Shown: positions 35,124-46,130 of the stretch, piece by piece
How the letters are laid out: each line of letters starts with the position of its first letter
How positions within the stretch are numbered: position 1 is the first letter of the stretch
From: Akkermansia massiliensis
GTDB taxonomy: Bacteria > Verrucomicrobiota > Verrucomicrobiia > Verrucomicrobiales > Akkermansiaceae
Assembly (NCBI RefSeq): GCF_023516715.1
Contig: NZ_JAMGSI010000001.1
Location: 496,001-560,000, forward strand
Length of the DNA: 64,000 nt
Direction: 5' to 3'
Made by a program: the position numbers and the translations under genes
The notes under the pieces: model-generated
The model's database searches: none
Seen by the model: the letters and a program-made list of their open reading frames with translations, nothing else
What the model was told of the DNA's origin: nothing

Positions 35124-35155
35124 AAGCCGTCCCATTGCTGGCAATGGGACGGCTT
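35124..35155 (-). terminator. Intrinsic terminator of the rpiB-glyA gene
   Basis: AAGCCGTCCCATTG and CAATGGGACGGCTT form a perfect 14-bp stem with a 4-base loop, 22 bp past the stop. On the minus strand it is followed by GCGTTTTTC, so it terminates leftward transcription. Confidence 0.85.
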
Positions 35156-35176
35156 GAACGTGAAAGAGCAATTTGA

Positions 35177-36877
<1,701 letters not shown>

Positions 36878-36985
36878 TGCTGACGGGCAAAGATACTGCC
36901 TTATTTCACCCCGGCTGGCAAGTCCCGGATTCATTCCGGCACGTTCCGGAAGGAGCGGCGGCCGCCTTTTACCCCGGAAAAAAGG

Positions 36986-37012
36986 GCCCCGGTTCCTGGA
37001 GGAAACCGGGGC
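36986..37012 (-). terminator. Intrinsic terminator of the prc-like gene
   Basis: GCCCCGGTTCC and GGAAACCGGGGC form a strong hairpin with a TGGA loop and one bulge, 28 bp past the stop. On the minus strand it runs into CCTTTTTTCC, a clear T-tract. Confidence 0.8.
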
Positions 37013-37039
37013 GAGTGGGAAGGAATGGGGAAGGGACCG

Positions 37040-39259
37040 TTATTTTCCGGAGGATTCCAGCTTCAACATGTCCTGGACGATGTTGATGCCTTCGCGGAGT
37101 TCCGGGTCAAGGCCGGAGGGATATTCCGGGGAGTCGTCCAGTTCCGCCGTGGGGTCTTCCGCCAGGTGCATGAACTGTTCGTTGTCCTTGTCCGGGTCCG
37201 CCAGGGGAAGCTCCCTGGCGTTGACGTCGTCCAGCGTCAGGCGGTAAATCTTGTACTTGGTGGCGTCTTCCTTGGCCATTTCCGCAAAGCGGCCCTTGCG
37301 TTCCTTGTTGATGGATTTGCGGCGCTCTTCCAGCGTGGAGTTTTCCTGTTCCCGCGTCTTCTTGTTCAGGGAGAGCTTGTTGTCCTTAATGCGCTGCTTC
37401 ATCATGGCGATGTCTTCCCTGGCAATCTGGAGGTCGCGGTCTTTTTCCACGCGCTTCGCGCTGGCTTCCTTCAATGCGGGCAGCATGGCCGTGATGGAGG
37501 AGTCCTTTTTGTAATTGGTGCAGGGCGTGATCTGGTCATAGGGCATCGCGTAGTCCAGAATGTCTTCCCCCAGTTCAAACGCCGCCGTAGCGGTGGGAAG
37601 CTGAATGTCGCTCTCCACGCCCTTGAGCTGGGTGGAGCCGCCTGCCACGCGGTAGAATTTCTGGGTGGTGACTTTCAGCAGGCCGGCACGGTCCCTGGCT
37701 GCAAAGAAGGGCAGGTACTGGCCGATGTCCACCGGCTGCTGCACGGAACCCTTCCCGAAGGTGGAGTCATCCCCCACGATCACGGCGCGGCCGTAGTCCT
37801 GGAGGGCCGCGGCCAGAATTTCAGAGGCGGAGGCGCTGAGCTTGTTGATGAGCACCACAATGGGGCCGTTGAAAAGCTTCTGGCGGTTGTGGGCGGATTT
37901 GATGTCCACGTTGCCGCGGGTGTCCTTGATCTGCACCACGGGGCCGTTCCCGGTAAAGAAGCCCGTCATCAGGCGCACTTCCTCCAGGGAACCGCCGCCG
38001 TTGCTGCGCAGGTCAATGACCAGGCCGTCCACGTTTTCCTTGTTCATCCGTTCCAGGATTTTTTTGACGTCCTTGGCGCAGCGGCGGTCGCCGCCTTCCA
38101 TGTCCGCATAGAAGGAGGGAAGGCTCAGCACGCCGATGCGGTTCTGCCCTTCCGGCGCGCCGGTGAGTTCGATGATTTCGCCCTTGGCGAGTTCGTCCTT
38201 CAACGGCACCTTGGAGCGGGTCAGCGTGATGATCTTGGCCTGGCCGGGAGCGTCCGCCGGTTCCACCTTCAGGCGCATCTGGGTGTTTTCAGCCCCGCGG
38301 ATCATGTCCACCACCTTGTCCAGCTTCAGGAACAGGATGTCCACCATTTCTCCGGAGTTGTTGGAGTCAATGGCCACGATGCGGTCGTTCAGCTTGAGCT
38401 CTCCGGATTTGTCAGCCGGACCGCCCACGACGATACCCGTGATTTTGGTGGAGCCGTCGTCTTCACTGCCCAGCAGGGCGCCGATGCCGGTGAGCTCCGT
38501 GCCCATGGAAATCTTGAAGCGGTCCACCTGGCGGGCGCCCATGTAGTCCGTGTGCGGGTCATAGGTCATGGCTACTGCGCTGAGCAGGGTTTCCGCCACG
38601 TCTTCCAGGTCCGTTTCCTGAATGTTGCGCTGGATGCGTTCATAACGCATGAGCAGTTTTTCCTCCGCAGGCTTTTCATTGGCCAGCGGGTCGGGCTTGT
38701 TCTGTTCCTTCGCCAGGCGCGCCACGGTTTCACGGCGCAGGATTTCAGACAGGAGCTGTTCCTCCACCATGTCTTTCCAGACCTGCTGCATTTCCGCCTC
38801 ATCCTTGGGCCACGCGGCGGTCTTGCGGCGGGAGCGTTCAATGGACCGGTCCTTGTCAAAGGTAAAGCCGCCCTTTTTCAGCAGGTCCCGCGCATAGGCG
38901 ATGCGCTGCATGGCGCGCTGCCGGTACAGGGCGTGCATGGCCTGGGCCGCGTCCATCATCTGGCCGGACATCAGGTAGTCGTCCAGTTCCCTGCCGTATT
39001 TCTTCTTGAGGGCGTCCACATCCTGCTGGGTGAAAAATATCTTGTTGGGATCCACCTTGCGCAGGTAGGTTTCCAAGAATTTTCCGGACAGTTCGTCGCT
39101 GAATTCCTTGCGGGAGAAGTGGAAGTTCTGGAGCAGGAGGGACATTTGCTTGCCCACCTGGTTGAAGTCCGTGGCCGCGGAGGCGCAGGAGGTGATGGCG
39201 GCTGCGGCCAGGGCCGAGAATGCTGTAAGTCGAATCCAACGGAATGAGTGCATGTTCAT
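37040..39259 (-). CDS. Carboxy-terminal processing protease (S41, Prc-like)
   Basis: The product (739 residues from the ATG at 39259) is a periplasmic tail-specific protease. The signal sequence ends in AAAITSC, which could be a lipobox. The Prc N-terminal helical domain (residues ~30-220, DPNKIFFTQQDVD) is followed by a PDZ domain (near LLGSEDDGSTKITGIVVGG), the S41 core with DLRSNGGGSLEE, and the catalytic INKLSASASEI Ser and TFGKGSVQQ Lys. A C-terminal DUF3340-like region completes it. Prc enzymes trim penicillin-binding proteins and degrade murein hydrolases and mistargeted proteins. It is monocistronic, with its own terminator. Confidence 0.9.
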   Translation of the reverse strand: MNMHSFRWIRLTAFSALAAAAITSCASAATDFNQVGKQMSLLLQNFHFSRKEFSDELSGKFLETYLRKVDPNKIFFTQQDVDALKKKYGRELDDYLMSGQMMDAAQAMHALYRQRAMQRIAYARDLLKKGGFTFDKDRSIERSRRKTAAWPKDEAEMQQVWKDMVEEQLLSEILRRETVARLAKEQNKPDPLANEKPAEEKLLMRYERIQRNIQETDLEDVAETLLSAVAMTYDPHTDYMGARQVDRFKISMGTELTGIGALLGSEDDGSTKITGIVVGGPADKSGELKLNDRIVAIDSNNSGEMVDILFLKLDKVVDMIRGAENTQMRLKVEPADAPGQAKIITLTRSKVPLKDELAKGEIIELTGAPEGQNRIGVLSLPSFYADMEGGDRRCAKDVKKILERMNKENVDGLVIDLRSNGGGSLEEVRLMTGFFTGNGPVVQIKDTRGNVDIKSAHNRQKLFNGPIVVLINKLSASASEILAAALQDYGRAVIVGDDSTFGKGSVQQPVDIGQYLPFFAARDRAGLLKVTTQKFYRVAGGSTQLKGVESDIQLPTATAAFELGEDILDYAMPYDQITPCTNYKKDSSITAMLPALKEASAKRVEKDRDLQIAREDIAMMKQRIKDNKLSLNKKTREQENSTLEERRKSINKERKGRFAEMAKEDATKYKIYRLTLDDVNARELPLADPDKDNEQFMHLAEDPTAELDDSPEYPSGLDPELREGINIVQDMLKLESSGK

Positions 39260-39821
39260 AACGGAAAAGGGTGCGGTTTTCTCCATCAGGGAAAAAAAGC
39301 TAGTGCTGGGATGTGAGTGTTACTGATTTGTAGGTGATTGTCTATCTTATAAAACGTCCACATGACGCTATTTTACGCGCCGGGTTTCCGGAAGGGGGAA
39401 AGGGACTGCCGGAGGGCGGAAGAACCCCCGTCCGTCCGGAAGGAACGGCATCCGGCGGGGTTGCAATCCTCTGCGAATGCAGGGCGCGGGAGAGAGGAAG
39501 AAAGAGGCAAATTCATTAGTGGACAAATACACCATAAAGTTTGAAATTCTGTGCGGAAGTCCGGCATTTGTCATATTGGGGCCGTACAGGAAGGAGAACG
39601 CGGTTTCCGGAGACTTTTTCCCGTGCGCCGTAGCGCCGCCCGCTTGACGGCAGCCTTTTTCTTTTTCCGCCGCCGCATTTCTCCCGGAGCGGGGAAGGCA
39701 TTCCTTCCTTGTCAGCGGCGGGGGAGGGCCGGACGGGGCGCGGATGTTTCCAGTATGGCCGCCGCGGGGAGGGGAACATTTCAGGATTGAGGTCACGGAG
39801 GTTTTCTGTACACTTCGCGTG
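39260..39821. other. Divergent intergenic region prc / cdsA
   Basis: This 562-bp stretch separates the divergent prc-like and cdsA genes. The part near 39320-39360 is AT-rich (TTATAAAACG) and may hold the prc promoter. The remaining open frames are Pro/Arg/Gly-rich and lack start signals. I see no gene. Confidence 0.45.
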
Positions 39822-40787
39822 ATGATGAGAACACCGAACCAGGACAAGAAGCCTTCCGGAAGCAAAATGGGCGTTCTGCTGCAGCGTTCATTCAGCACCG
39901 TGGTTCTGCTGGGTTTGCTGGCGGGGGCCCTGTGGTGGGACCGTGAACTTGGGTATTACGGGCTGGTCTGCATCTTCTGCATCCTGGCCTCCTGGGAATG
40001 GAGGCACATGCTGCTGCGTTCCAGAAAAGCCTCCCAGCCGAACCTGAGCTTTCTTTTCGGCGCGGCGTATCCCGTGCTGCTGTCCTGGGCGTGCTACGTG
40101 ACCAAGTTCTGGGAAATCGCCCCTACGGAGAATGCCCCGTTCCTGATTCCCCTTCCTCTTCTGGTGGCGCTTGCCGCCCCGGTCCTTCTGGTCGTGATTT
40201 CCTTTATCCGTGAAATGAAGTATCCGGTGGTGGGAAGCCGGGCGCTCCGTTCCGTCGGGACCACGCTGCTTTCCTTCATTTATCCCGGCTGGCTGTTCGC
40301 CTTTGCCATTCTGGCCCTGCATCTGGCCTATATGAGGGTAGGGTATGTTTATCCGTCCATCGTCATGTGCGTGCTATGGGTCATTCTGGTGACGAAGATG
40401 GCGGACATTTTTGCCTATGTCAGCGGGTTCCTGCTGGGAGGCCGCATTTTTTCACGCAGGCTCATTCCCCACATCAGCCCCAAGAAGACGTGGGAGGGCA
40501 TCCTCGGTTCCTGGGTGCTGACGAATGCGGCGGCCATCGGGCTGGTTTTCCCGATGTTCAGGGTCTCCGTCCTGTCCATGCCCCAGATGCTGGTGCTGGT
40601 GGGCTGCGTCTCCTTCATTTTCCTGCTGTCCGTTTACGGGGACCTGGCGGGCTCCCTGGTGAAGCGCAGCCTGGCCATCAAGGATTCCGGCTCCCTGCTG
40701 CCGGGGATAGGCGGCATTTTTGATTTGATTGACAGTCCTTCCTTTACCGTGCCGTTCTTCTGGTTCCTGCTGGCCTGCATCGGTTGA
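39822..40787 (+). CDS. cdsA: Phosphatidate cytidylyltransferase
   Basis: CdsA makes CDP-diacylglycerol from phosphatidate and CTP, the branch point of phospholipid synthesis. The product (about 321 residues from the ATG at 39822) is polytopic, with some eight helices. The C-terminal signature is clear as SLVKRSLAIKDSGSLLPG followed by GGIFDLIDS, and SPKKTWEG is the second conserved motif. The frame is open 26 codons upstream without family features. hrpB follows after 37 nt. Confidence 0.93.
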   Translation: MMRTPNQDKKPSGSKMGVLLQRSFSTVVLLGLLAGALWWDRELGYYGLVCIFCILASWEWRHMLLRSRKASQPNLSFLFGAAYPVLLSWACYVTKFWEIAPTENAPFLIPLPLLVALAAPVLLVVISFIREMKYPVVGSRALRSVGTTLLSFIYPGWLFAFAILALHLAYMRVGYVYPSIVMCVLWVILVTKMADIFAYVSGFLLGGRIFSRRLIPHISPKKTWEGILGSWVLTNAAAIGLVFPMFRVSVLSMPQMLVLVGCVSFIFLLSVYGDLAGSLVKRSLAIKDSGSLLPGIGGIFDLIDSPSFTVPFFWFLLACIG

Positions 40788-40824
40788 ACGGCCCGGGCAT
40801 GAACGGATTCCCCTGTAACCCGGT

Positions 40825-43410
40825 ATGGATTCCCCCTCCCTTCCCATTGAGGAAATCCGCGGAGAATTGCTGGACGCGCTGCAAGCCCCCTCTCCGCGCA
40901 TCCTGCTGAAAGCGCCCACGGGCTCCGGCAAGTCTACCGGCGTTCCCCCCATGATGGATGACGCCGGGCTGGGGGAACGCGGCCTGATCGTCGTCGTTCA
41001 GCCCCGCCGGATGGCCGCGCGCCTGCTGGCGCGCCACGTGGCCCGGCTGCGCGGAGTGGAGCTGGGGAAGGAAGTGGGGTATGTGGTGCGCTTTGAACGG
41101 CACATTTCCCCCCGCACCCGCATTGCGTACGTGACGGACGGCATGCTGGAACGCTGGCTGACGGAGCGGCCCGCCCTGGAAGGGGTGAGCGCCGTGGTGT
41201 TTGATGAGTTTCACGAACGGAGCCTCTCCGGGGATTTGTCCCTGGGGCGCGTATTGGACTTGCAGGAAGGCCCGCGCCCGGACATGGCCGTAGCGGTGAT
41301 GTCCGCCACGCTGGAAATATCCGGCCTGCGGGATTACATGGGCGCCTCCTGCCGGGTGCTGGAGGCGCACGGAAGGCAGTATCCCGTAGAAACCGTTTAC
41401 CGGGCTCCCCGGCTGGTCAGCGACGGCCGCGGCAGGGTGGCTCCCCCTCCCGTGTGGGAGCAGGCGGCGGACGCCGTGAAGGAGGCGGTGAAGGATGACG
41501 GCTGCGGGGACGTGCTGATATTCATGCCGGGCGTGTATGAAATCCGGAAAACGGCGGAGTTGCTGGCCGGCAGGCCGTGGATGGGCGGCCGGGACGTTTT
41601 TCCTCTTTACGGAGCGTTGACCCCGGAACAGCAGAATCGCGCCGTGGAGCAGGGGAAGAATCCCCGCGTCATCGTTTCCACCAATGTAGCGGAAACCTCC
41701 CTGACGATTGAGGGGGTGCGCACGGTGATTGATTCCGGTCTGGTGCGCCGGTCCGGCTGGGACCCCTACAGGGGCATGGATACGCTGCACCTGACGAAGA
41801 TTTCCAAGGCGTCCGCCGCCCAGCGCGCGGGCCGTGCCGGGCGCGTGGCTCCGGGCCGCTGCTTCCGGTTGTGGAGTGAGGCGGAGCAGGCGCGGAAGGC
41901 GGATTTTGATCCGCCCGAATGTTTCCGGGTGGATCTGGCGGGGGCCGTGCTGAATCTGGCCGCGTGGGGCATAACCGCGCCGGAAGGGTTCCGCTGGCTG
42001 GATGCGCCGGACCCCCTGGTGATGCAGCGGGCCGTGAACCTGCTGGCCGCCCTGGGAGCTACGGAGGCGGACGGGAGCCTGACGGACGTGGGAAGAAGGA
42101 TGACCGCTTTTCCTCTGCCGCCGCGGCTGGCGCGCCTGATGGCGGCCGGGCAGGATGAACAGTGCGTGGTGGAGCTTGCCGCCATTGCGGCCCTGATGCA
42201 GGGGGAGGGCGTGGCGATGAAGGGCGGCTTGAACGACAACCTGCGCGATTCTGCGGACTATACGGATTTTCAGGCGGAGTGGCGCGCGGTGGAAAAGGCT
42301 GTGGACGCCGGGTTTGAGGCGGGGGCGTGCACCCGCTGGGGCATTTCCGCCCGTGGGGCGCGGGAAGTGTGGATGGCGTATCGGCAGCTTTTGTCCATCG
42401 GCAGCCGGGGGAAATCCCGGGAAATGCCGGAGCCTGATTTCACGGCGGCGCGGCCTGCCGTGGTCCGCGCCATGATGGAGAGCTTTGCGGACCATGTGGG
42501 CGTCCGGAACGGAGTGGCCGCCAACACGTGCCGCATGGCCGGCGGCGTGGGGGGCAGGCTGGCGGAAGGCAGCGTGGCGTTCCACGGGGAGCATTTTGTG
42601 GCGGCGGAGGTGGCGGAGTTGTCCGGAAAGGCGGTGGAAACCCGTGTGGGCCGCTGTACGCTCATTGACCCGGAGGAGCTGCGCGCCGTCTGGCCGGAGC
42701 GTTTTTCCGGCGGGGAGGCGGCCGTCTTTGACGCCGTGCTGCGCCGCGTGCGCCTGCACCGGAGACTGATGTATGAAGACCTGGTGCTGGAAGACCGGGA
42801 CCGCGGGGACGCTCCGCCGGAGCTGGCCGCCCCCATTCTGGCGGAAAAGGTGGTGGACGGAACCTTGAAGCTGGTGAAATGGGATGACGCCGTGGAGCAG
42901 TGGATACGCCGCCTGAACGGTTTAAGCGTCTGGATGCCGGAACTGGAACTCCCCCGTTTTTCAGAGGAAGACAAGCTGGTTGCCATCTCCCTGGTTTGCG
43001 AGGGAGCCGTGGGCTACAAGGACATCAAGGAGAGGGAGATCATTCCCGTGCTCCGGGACTGGCTCTCCGGCTGGCAGGCGAAGGCGCTGGACGATTACGC
43101 TCCGGTGAGCCTCACGCTGACCAACGGCCAGCACGCGAAAGTGAGGTACGGGGAGGATTCCACGCCTGTGATCGGCCTTACGGTGCAGCGGCTGTTCGGC
43201 GTGGCGGCGTCTCCGCGCATTGCCAACGGCTCCGTGACCGTGAAGGTGGAGGTATTGGCCCCCAGCCAGAGGCCTTGGCAGGTGACGGGCTCCCTGGAAA
43301 GCTTCTGGCGGAACGGCTACGGCCAGATGAAAAAAGACCTGGCGGGGCGCTATCCCCGGCACCGCTGGCCCGATCCTGAAGAGCTGGATTTCCTCCCCCG
43401 TTCCCGTTGA
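40825..43410 (+). CDS. hrpB: ATP-dependent helicase HrpB
   Basis: HrpB is a DEAH-type RNA helicase-like ATPase. The 861 residues show KAPTGSGKSTGVP (Walker A), VFDEFHERSLSGD (the DEFH variant of motif II typical of HrpB), VMSATLE (motif III), VSTNVAETSLTIEGV and QRAGRAGRVAPGRCFRLW (motifs V and VI). The helicase-associated domain and the HrpB-specific C-terminal domain (from about residue 690) follow. Length fits the family (about 820-860). Its substrate in bacteria is not well defined. Confidence 0.93.
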   Translation: MDSPSLPIEEIRGELLDALQAPSPRILLKAPTGSGKSTGVPPMMDDAGLGERGLIVVVQPRRMAARLLARHVARLRGVELGKEVGYVVRFERHISPRTRIAYVTDGMLERWLTERPALEGVSAVVFDEFHERSLSGDLSLGRVLDLQEGPRPDMAVAVMSATLEISGLRDYMGASCRVLEAHGRQYPVETVYRAPRLVSDGRGRVAPPPVWEQAADAVKEAVKDDGCGDVLIFMPGVYEIRKTAELLAGRPWMGGRDVFPLYGALTPEQQNRAVEQGKNPRVIVSTNVAETSLTIEGVRTVIDSGLVRRSGWDPYRGMDTLHLTKISKASAAQRAGRAGRVAPGRCFRLWSEAEQARKADFDPPECFRVDLAGAVLNLAAWGITAPEGFRWLDAPDPLVMQRAVNLLAALGATEADGSLTDVGRRMTAFPLPPRLARLMAAGQDEQCVVELAAIAALMQGEGVAMKGGLNDNLRDSADYTDFQAEWRAVEKAVDAGFEAGACTRWGISARGAREVWMAYRQLLSIGSRGKSREMPEPDFTAARPAVVRAMMESFADHVGVRNGVAANTCRMAGGVGGRLAEGSVAFHGEHFVAAEVAELSGKAVETRVGRCTLIDPEELRAVWPERFSGGEAAVFDAVLRRVRLHRRLMYEDLVLEDRDRGDAPPELAAPILAEKVVDGTLKLVKWDDAVEQWIRRLNGLSVWMPELELPRFSEEDKLVAISLVCEGAVGYKDIKEREIIPVLRDWLSGWQAKALDDYAPVSLTLTNGQHAKVRYGEDSTPVIGLTVQRLFGVAASPRIANGSVTVKVEVLAPSQRPWQVTGSLESFWRNGYGQMKKDLAGRYPRHRWPDPEELDFLPRSR

Positions 43411-43428
43411 GAAGGCGAAAGGATTTTT

Positions 43429-43446
43429 CTGTAACAAAACAGTAGC
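43429..43446 (+). promoter_or_regulatory. Weak Pho-box-like direct repeat upstream of the phosphate transporter
   Basis: CTGTAAC-AAAA-CAGTAGC gives two 7-mers at 11-bp spacing, the layout of a PhoB box. Match to the CTGTCAT consensus is 5/7 and 3/7. It lies about 80 bp upstream of the start. The context (phosphate uptake) is the main support. Confidence 0.25.
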
Positions 43447-43524
43447 AAAATCGTCCGTTTCCGTGTAAAGAGGCGGTGGTGCAGCTCGCGGACGCCCTCC
43501 GCCCACCATTCACAAGAGACAGTT

Positions 43525-45765
43525 ATGGACTCAATTTACTGGATTATCATCGTAGCCCTGCTGCTTCTGGCGGCATTTGACCTGATCAACGGCGTAGCGA
43601 ATGACGCCGTCAACTTCCTCAACTCCGCCATTGGTTCCAAGGCCGCCCCCGTGCGGGTGATCCTGACCGTGGCTTCCATCGGCGTGCTGGTGGGCGCCTG
43701 CTTCTCCGGCGGCATGATGGAGGTGGCCCGCAACGGCATTTTTCACCCGAACATGTTCAGTTACCACGAAGTGATGCTGCTCTTCCTGGGGGTGATGATC
43801 AGCGAGGTGATACTCCTGGATACCTTCAATACCTTCGGCCTTCCCACGTCCACCACCGTTTCCCTGGTGTTCGGCATTCTGGGCTCCGCCGTGGCGACGG
43901 CCCTGTTCAAGATTTCCAAGCTTCACATGACGCAGTCCGTGTGGGACTTCATCAATACGGACAAGGCGTTTGAAATCGTCACCGGCATTCTCCTTTCCGT
44001 AGCCATCGCCTTCACGGTGGGCACCATCGTCATGTGGGTTTCCCGCCTCGCGTTTACGTTCAAATACCAGTCCCGCTTCAAGTGGTTCGGCTGCTTCTGG
44101 TGCGGCATCGCCATGACGGCGGTGGCCTACTTTGCCGTGTTCAAGGGCTTGAAGGAATCCACCCTGATGGAGCCTTCCTTCATTCAATACATTGACCAGA
44201 ACCTGGGCATGGCCCTGCTGGTGGCCTTCGGCGGTTTTTCCGTGCTCATGTTCCTGCTCCAGCACCTGTTCATGACGAACATCCTGCGCCTGACCGTGCT
44301 GGCCGGCACCTTCTCCCTGGCCCTGGCCTTTGCGGGCAACGACCTCGTGAACTTCATCGGCGTGTTCATGGGCGGCCTGGATTCCTTCCAGTACGCCACA
44401 GGCGTAGTGGAGGCCGGCGGCTCCGCCTCCTCCATCACCGCCATGGAATGCCTGATGCCCGGGCAGGGCGTTCCGGTGAACCATTACATTCTTTTTGCCG
44501 CCGGATGCATGATGATTTTTGCGCTGTGGTTCTCCAAGAAGGCGAAGACGGTGATCGCCACCGGCGTGGAGCTTTCCCGGCAGGGTGAAGGAGGCATTGA
44601 ACGCTTCGGCTCCGTTCCCCCCGCCCGCGCCATCGTGCGCAGCGCCATCGCGCTGGGGCGCGGGGTGAAAAAGCTTATCCCCGCCCGCATGCTGGTGCGC
44701 ATGAACCATCAGTGGGATGCTGCCCCGCAGCCACTGAACCCCAAGGACCGCGTGGCTTTTGACCTGATCCGCGCCACGGTGAACCTGACGGTGGCTTCCC
44801 TGCTGATCGCGTGGGCCACGGGCAAGCAGCTCCCCCTTTCCACCACATACGTGACGTTCATGGTAGCCATGGGTTCCTCCCTGGCGGACAAGGCGTGGGG
44901 CAGGGAAAGCGCGGTTTACCGCGTGACCGGCGTACTGACCGTAATCTCCGGCTGGTTCATGACCGGCCTGGCCGCCTTCACGCTGGCCGCCGTCATGGCG
45001 ACCGTCTTGCACTACGGGCAGGTGTACGCCATCTTCGGGCTGCTGGCCCTGGTGGTCGTCATCCTGGTGAAATCCACCATCATGCACCGCAAGCGGGAGA
45101 ACAAGCTTTCCGTAGAGCGTTTTGACCAGATTACGGAGGAAAACATTCTGGACGTGTGCAGCCACCAGGTCGTGGACAGCACGCTCAAGCTGCGGGAAAT
45201 CTACAATGACACCGTGGAAAACTTCTTCCAGGGGGACCGGAAGGCCCTGAAAGAGCTGGCGGACGCCGCGGAACGCCTGGCCCTGACCAGCAGCGAGCAC
45301 CACAAGTACGACATTCTCCCCATCCTGTACAAGATGCAGTCCCGTTCCCTGGACATGGGCTACCACTTCGTGCAGGCCCTGGAGCATTTGAACGAAGCCA
45401 CGCAGAGCCTGGCGCAGTTTTCCGAGTCCATCTTCACGTATGTGGACAATAACCACACGCCGTTCACGATTGACCAGGTGGACGACTTGAAGGAGGTGCA
45501 TACCGCTCTAATGAAGCTTCTGGATGAATACTGCAAGATGCTCCAGACGGGAACGTACATCCAGTTCGACTATACCATGGTGGCCCAGGAACAGCTCCTT
45601 CAACTGGTGGCAAAGGCCACCAAGCGCCAGATCAAGCGCGCCCAGCGCAACCAGACGCGCACCCGTTCCTCCCTCCTTTATCTGAACATGCTTAATGAAA
45701 TGAGGTTCATGGCCGTGCAGGTGCGGGCCCTGACCAATGACGAACGGAACTTCGTGGCGGCGTAA
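43525..45765 (+). CDS. PiT-family inorganic phosphate transporter with PhoU-like C-terminus
   Basis: The N-terminal ~530 residues are a PiT-type phosphate permease. Both copies of the signature are present, GVANDAVNFLNSAIGS near the start and AFAGNDLVNFIGVFMGG near residue 270, with GLPTSTTVSLVFG and LPLSTTYVTFMVAMGSS. A long cytoplasmic stretch separates the repeats. The last ~200 residues (from HRKRENKLSVERFDQIT) are helical and resemble PhoU-like domains. The fused form suggests built-in control of uptake. The gene has its own 5' region and is followed by two candidate small RNAs. Confidence 0.9.
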   Translation: MDSIYWIIIVALLLLAAFDLINGVANDAVNFLNSAIGSKAAPVRVILTVASIGVLVGACFSGGMMEVARNGIFHPNMFSYHEVMLLFLGVMISEVILLDTFNTFGLPTSTTVSLVFGILGSAVATALFKISKLHMTQSVWDFINTDKAFEIVTGILLSVAIAFTVGTIVMWVSRLAFTFKYQSRFKWFGCFWCGIAMTAVAYFAVFKGLKESTLMEPSFIQYIDQNLGMALLVAFGGFSVLMFLLQHLFMTNILRLTVLAGTFSLALAFAGNDLVNFIGVFMGGLDSFQYATGVVEAGGSASSITAMECLMPGQGVPVNHYILFAAGCMMIFALWFSKKAKTVIATGVELSRQGEGGIERFGSVPPARAIVRSAIALGRGVKKLIPARMLVRMNHQWDAAPQPLNPKDRVAFDLIRATVNLTVASLLIAWATGKQLPLSTTYVTFMVAMGSSLADKAWGRESAVYRVTGVLTVISGWFMTGLAAFTLAAVMATVLHYGQVYAIFGLLALVVVILVKSTIMHRKRENKLSVERFDQITEENILDVCSHQVVDSTLKLREIYNDTVENFFQGDRKALKELADAAERLALTSSEHHKYDILPILYKMQSRSLDMGYHFVQALEHLNEATQSLAQFSESIFTYVDNNHTPFTIDQVDDLKEVHTALMKLLDEYCKMLQTGTYIQFDYTMVAQEQLLQLVAKATKRQIKRAQRNQTRTRSSLLYLNMLNEMRFMAVQVRALTNDERNFVAA

Positions 45766-45810
45766 GGCGGCGGGGAACCGGGCTTTTTGCATGAAAAGGA
45801 AAGAAAAATC

Positions 45811-45838
45811 TTGAGCGTTTGGTTCATGCAAGTATGCT
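45811..45838 (+). promoter_or_regulatory. Promoter of the first candidate small RNA
   Basis: TTGAGC (45811-45816) and TATGCT (45833-45838) are 16 bp apart. The predicted start, about 45845, falls right before the first stem of the RNA and 80 nt after the stop of the phosphate transporter gene. Confidence 0.55.
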
Positions 45839-45904
45839 GAATGGACAGGGGTGTTCGATAAAGAAGGAACGAGAGCCTTCCGAATCACCAGGAACGACCC
45901 TGAT

Positions 45905-45922
45905 TTCATAGGTAGTTAGTTG
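45905..45922 (+). repeat. Conserved 18-mer, copy 1
   Basis: TTCATAGGTAGTTAGTTG is identical to 46105-46122, exactly 200 bp apart. It lies between the folded domain and the terminator. The sequences on either side differ, so only this element is conserved at base level. Confidence 0.9.
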
Positions 45923-45923
45923 G

Positions 45924-45958
45924 AGCGGCTGCGGAAGGAATTCCGCAGCCGCTTTTTT
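45924..45958 (+). terminator. Intrinsic terminator of small RNA copy 1
   Basis: AGCGGCTGCGGAA and TTCCGCAGCCGCT form a perfect 13-bp stem with a GGAA loop, followed by a run of T. It is among the strongest terminators in the window. Confidence 0.88.
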
Positions 45959-46104
45959 GCCCCCGCAGGAGGGGGGCGGACCTTGTGTCATACAAAAGAA
46001 GGAATGTTTGAACATATTTCCCGCCCGGCTGTCTCACCCATAACGGTTATGATCCGGATGCAGTGAAAGAGAGAGCACTTCATCCACTTAAGGACTCAAC
46101 CGTC

Positions 46105-46122
46105 TTCATAGGTAGTTAGTTG
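46105..46122 (+). repeat. Conserved 18-mer, copy 2
   Basis: Second copy of TTCATAGGTAGTTAGTTG, again directly between a folded region and a terminator hairpin. Confidence 0.9.
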
Positions 46123-46130
46123 AACAGCAG

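Larger units (their letters stand above)
45845..45958 (+). ncRNA. Candidate structured small RNA, copy 1
   Basis: Between the phosphate transporter and the next gene lies a unit of about 114 nt with its own promoter and terminator. Predicted pairing by eye is an outer stem CAGGG (45846-45850) with CCCTG (45898-45902). Inside it GGTGTTCG pairs with CGAATCACC with one bulge, and an apical stem GAAGG (45863-45867) pairs with CCTTC (45876-45880). A single-stranded TTCATAGGTAGTTAGTTG (45905-45922) follows, then a 13-bp terminator hairpin with a T-tract. No open frame fits. The same 18-mer and layout recur 200 bp downstream. Confidence 0.6.

Noticed and set aside
37025-39247. 740-codon plus-strand open frame opposite the Prc-like protease
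   Set aside because: Antisense mirror of a gene with intact PDZ and S41 catalytic motifs.
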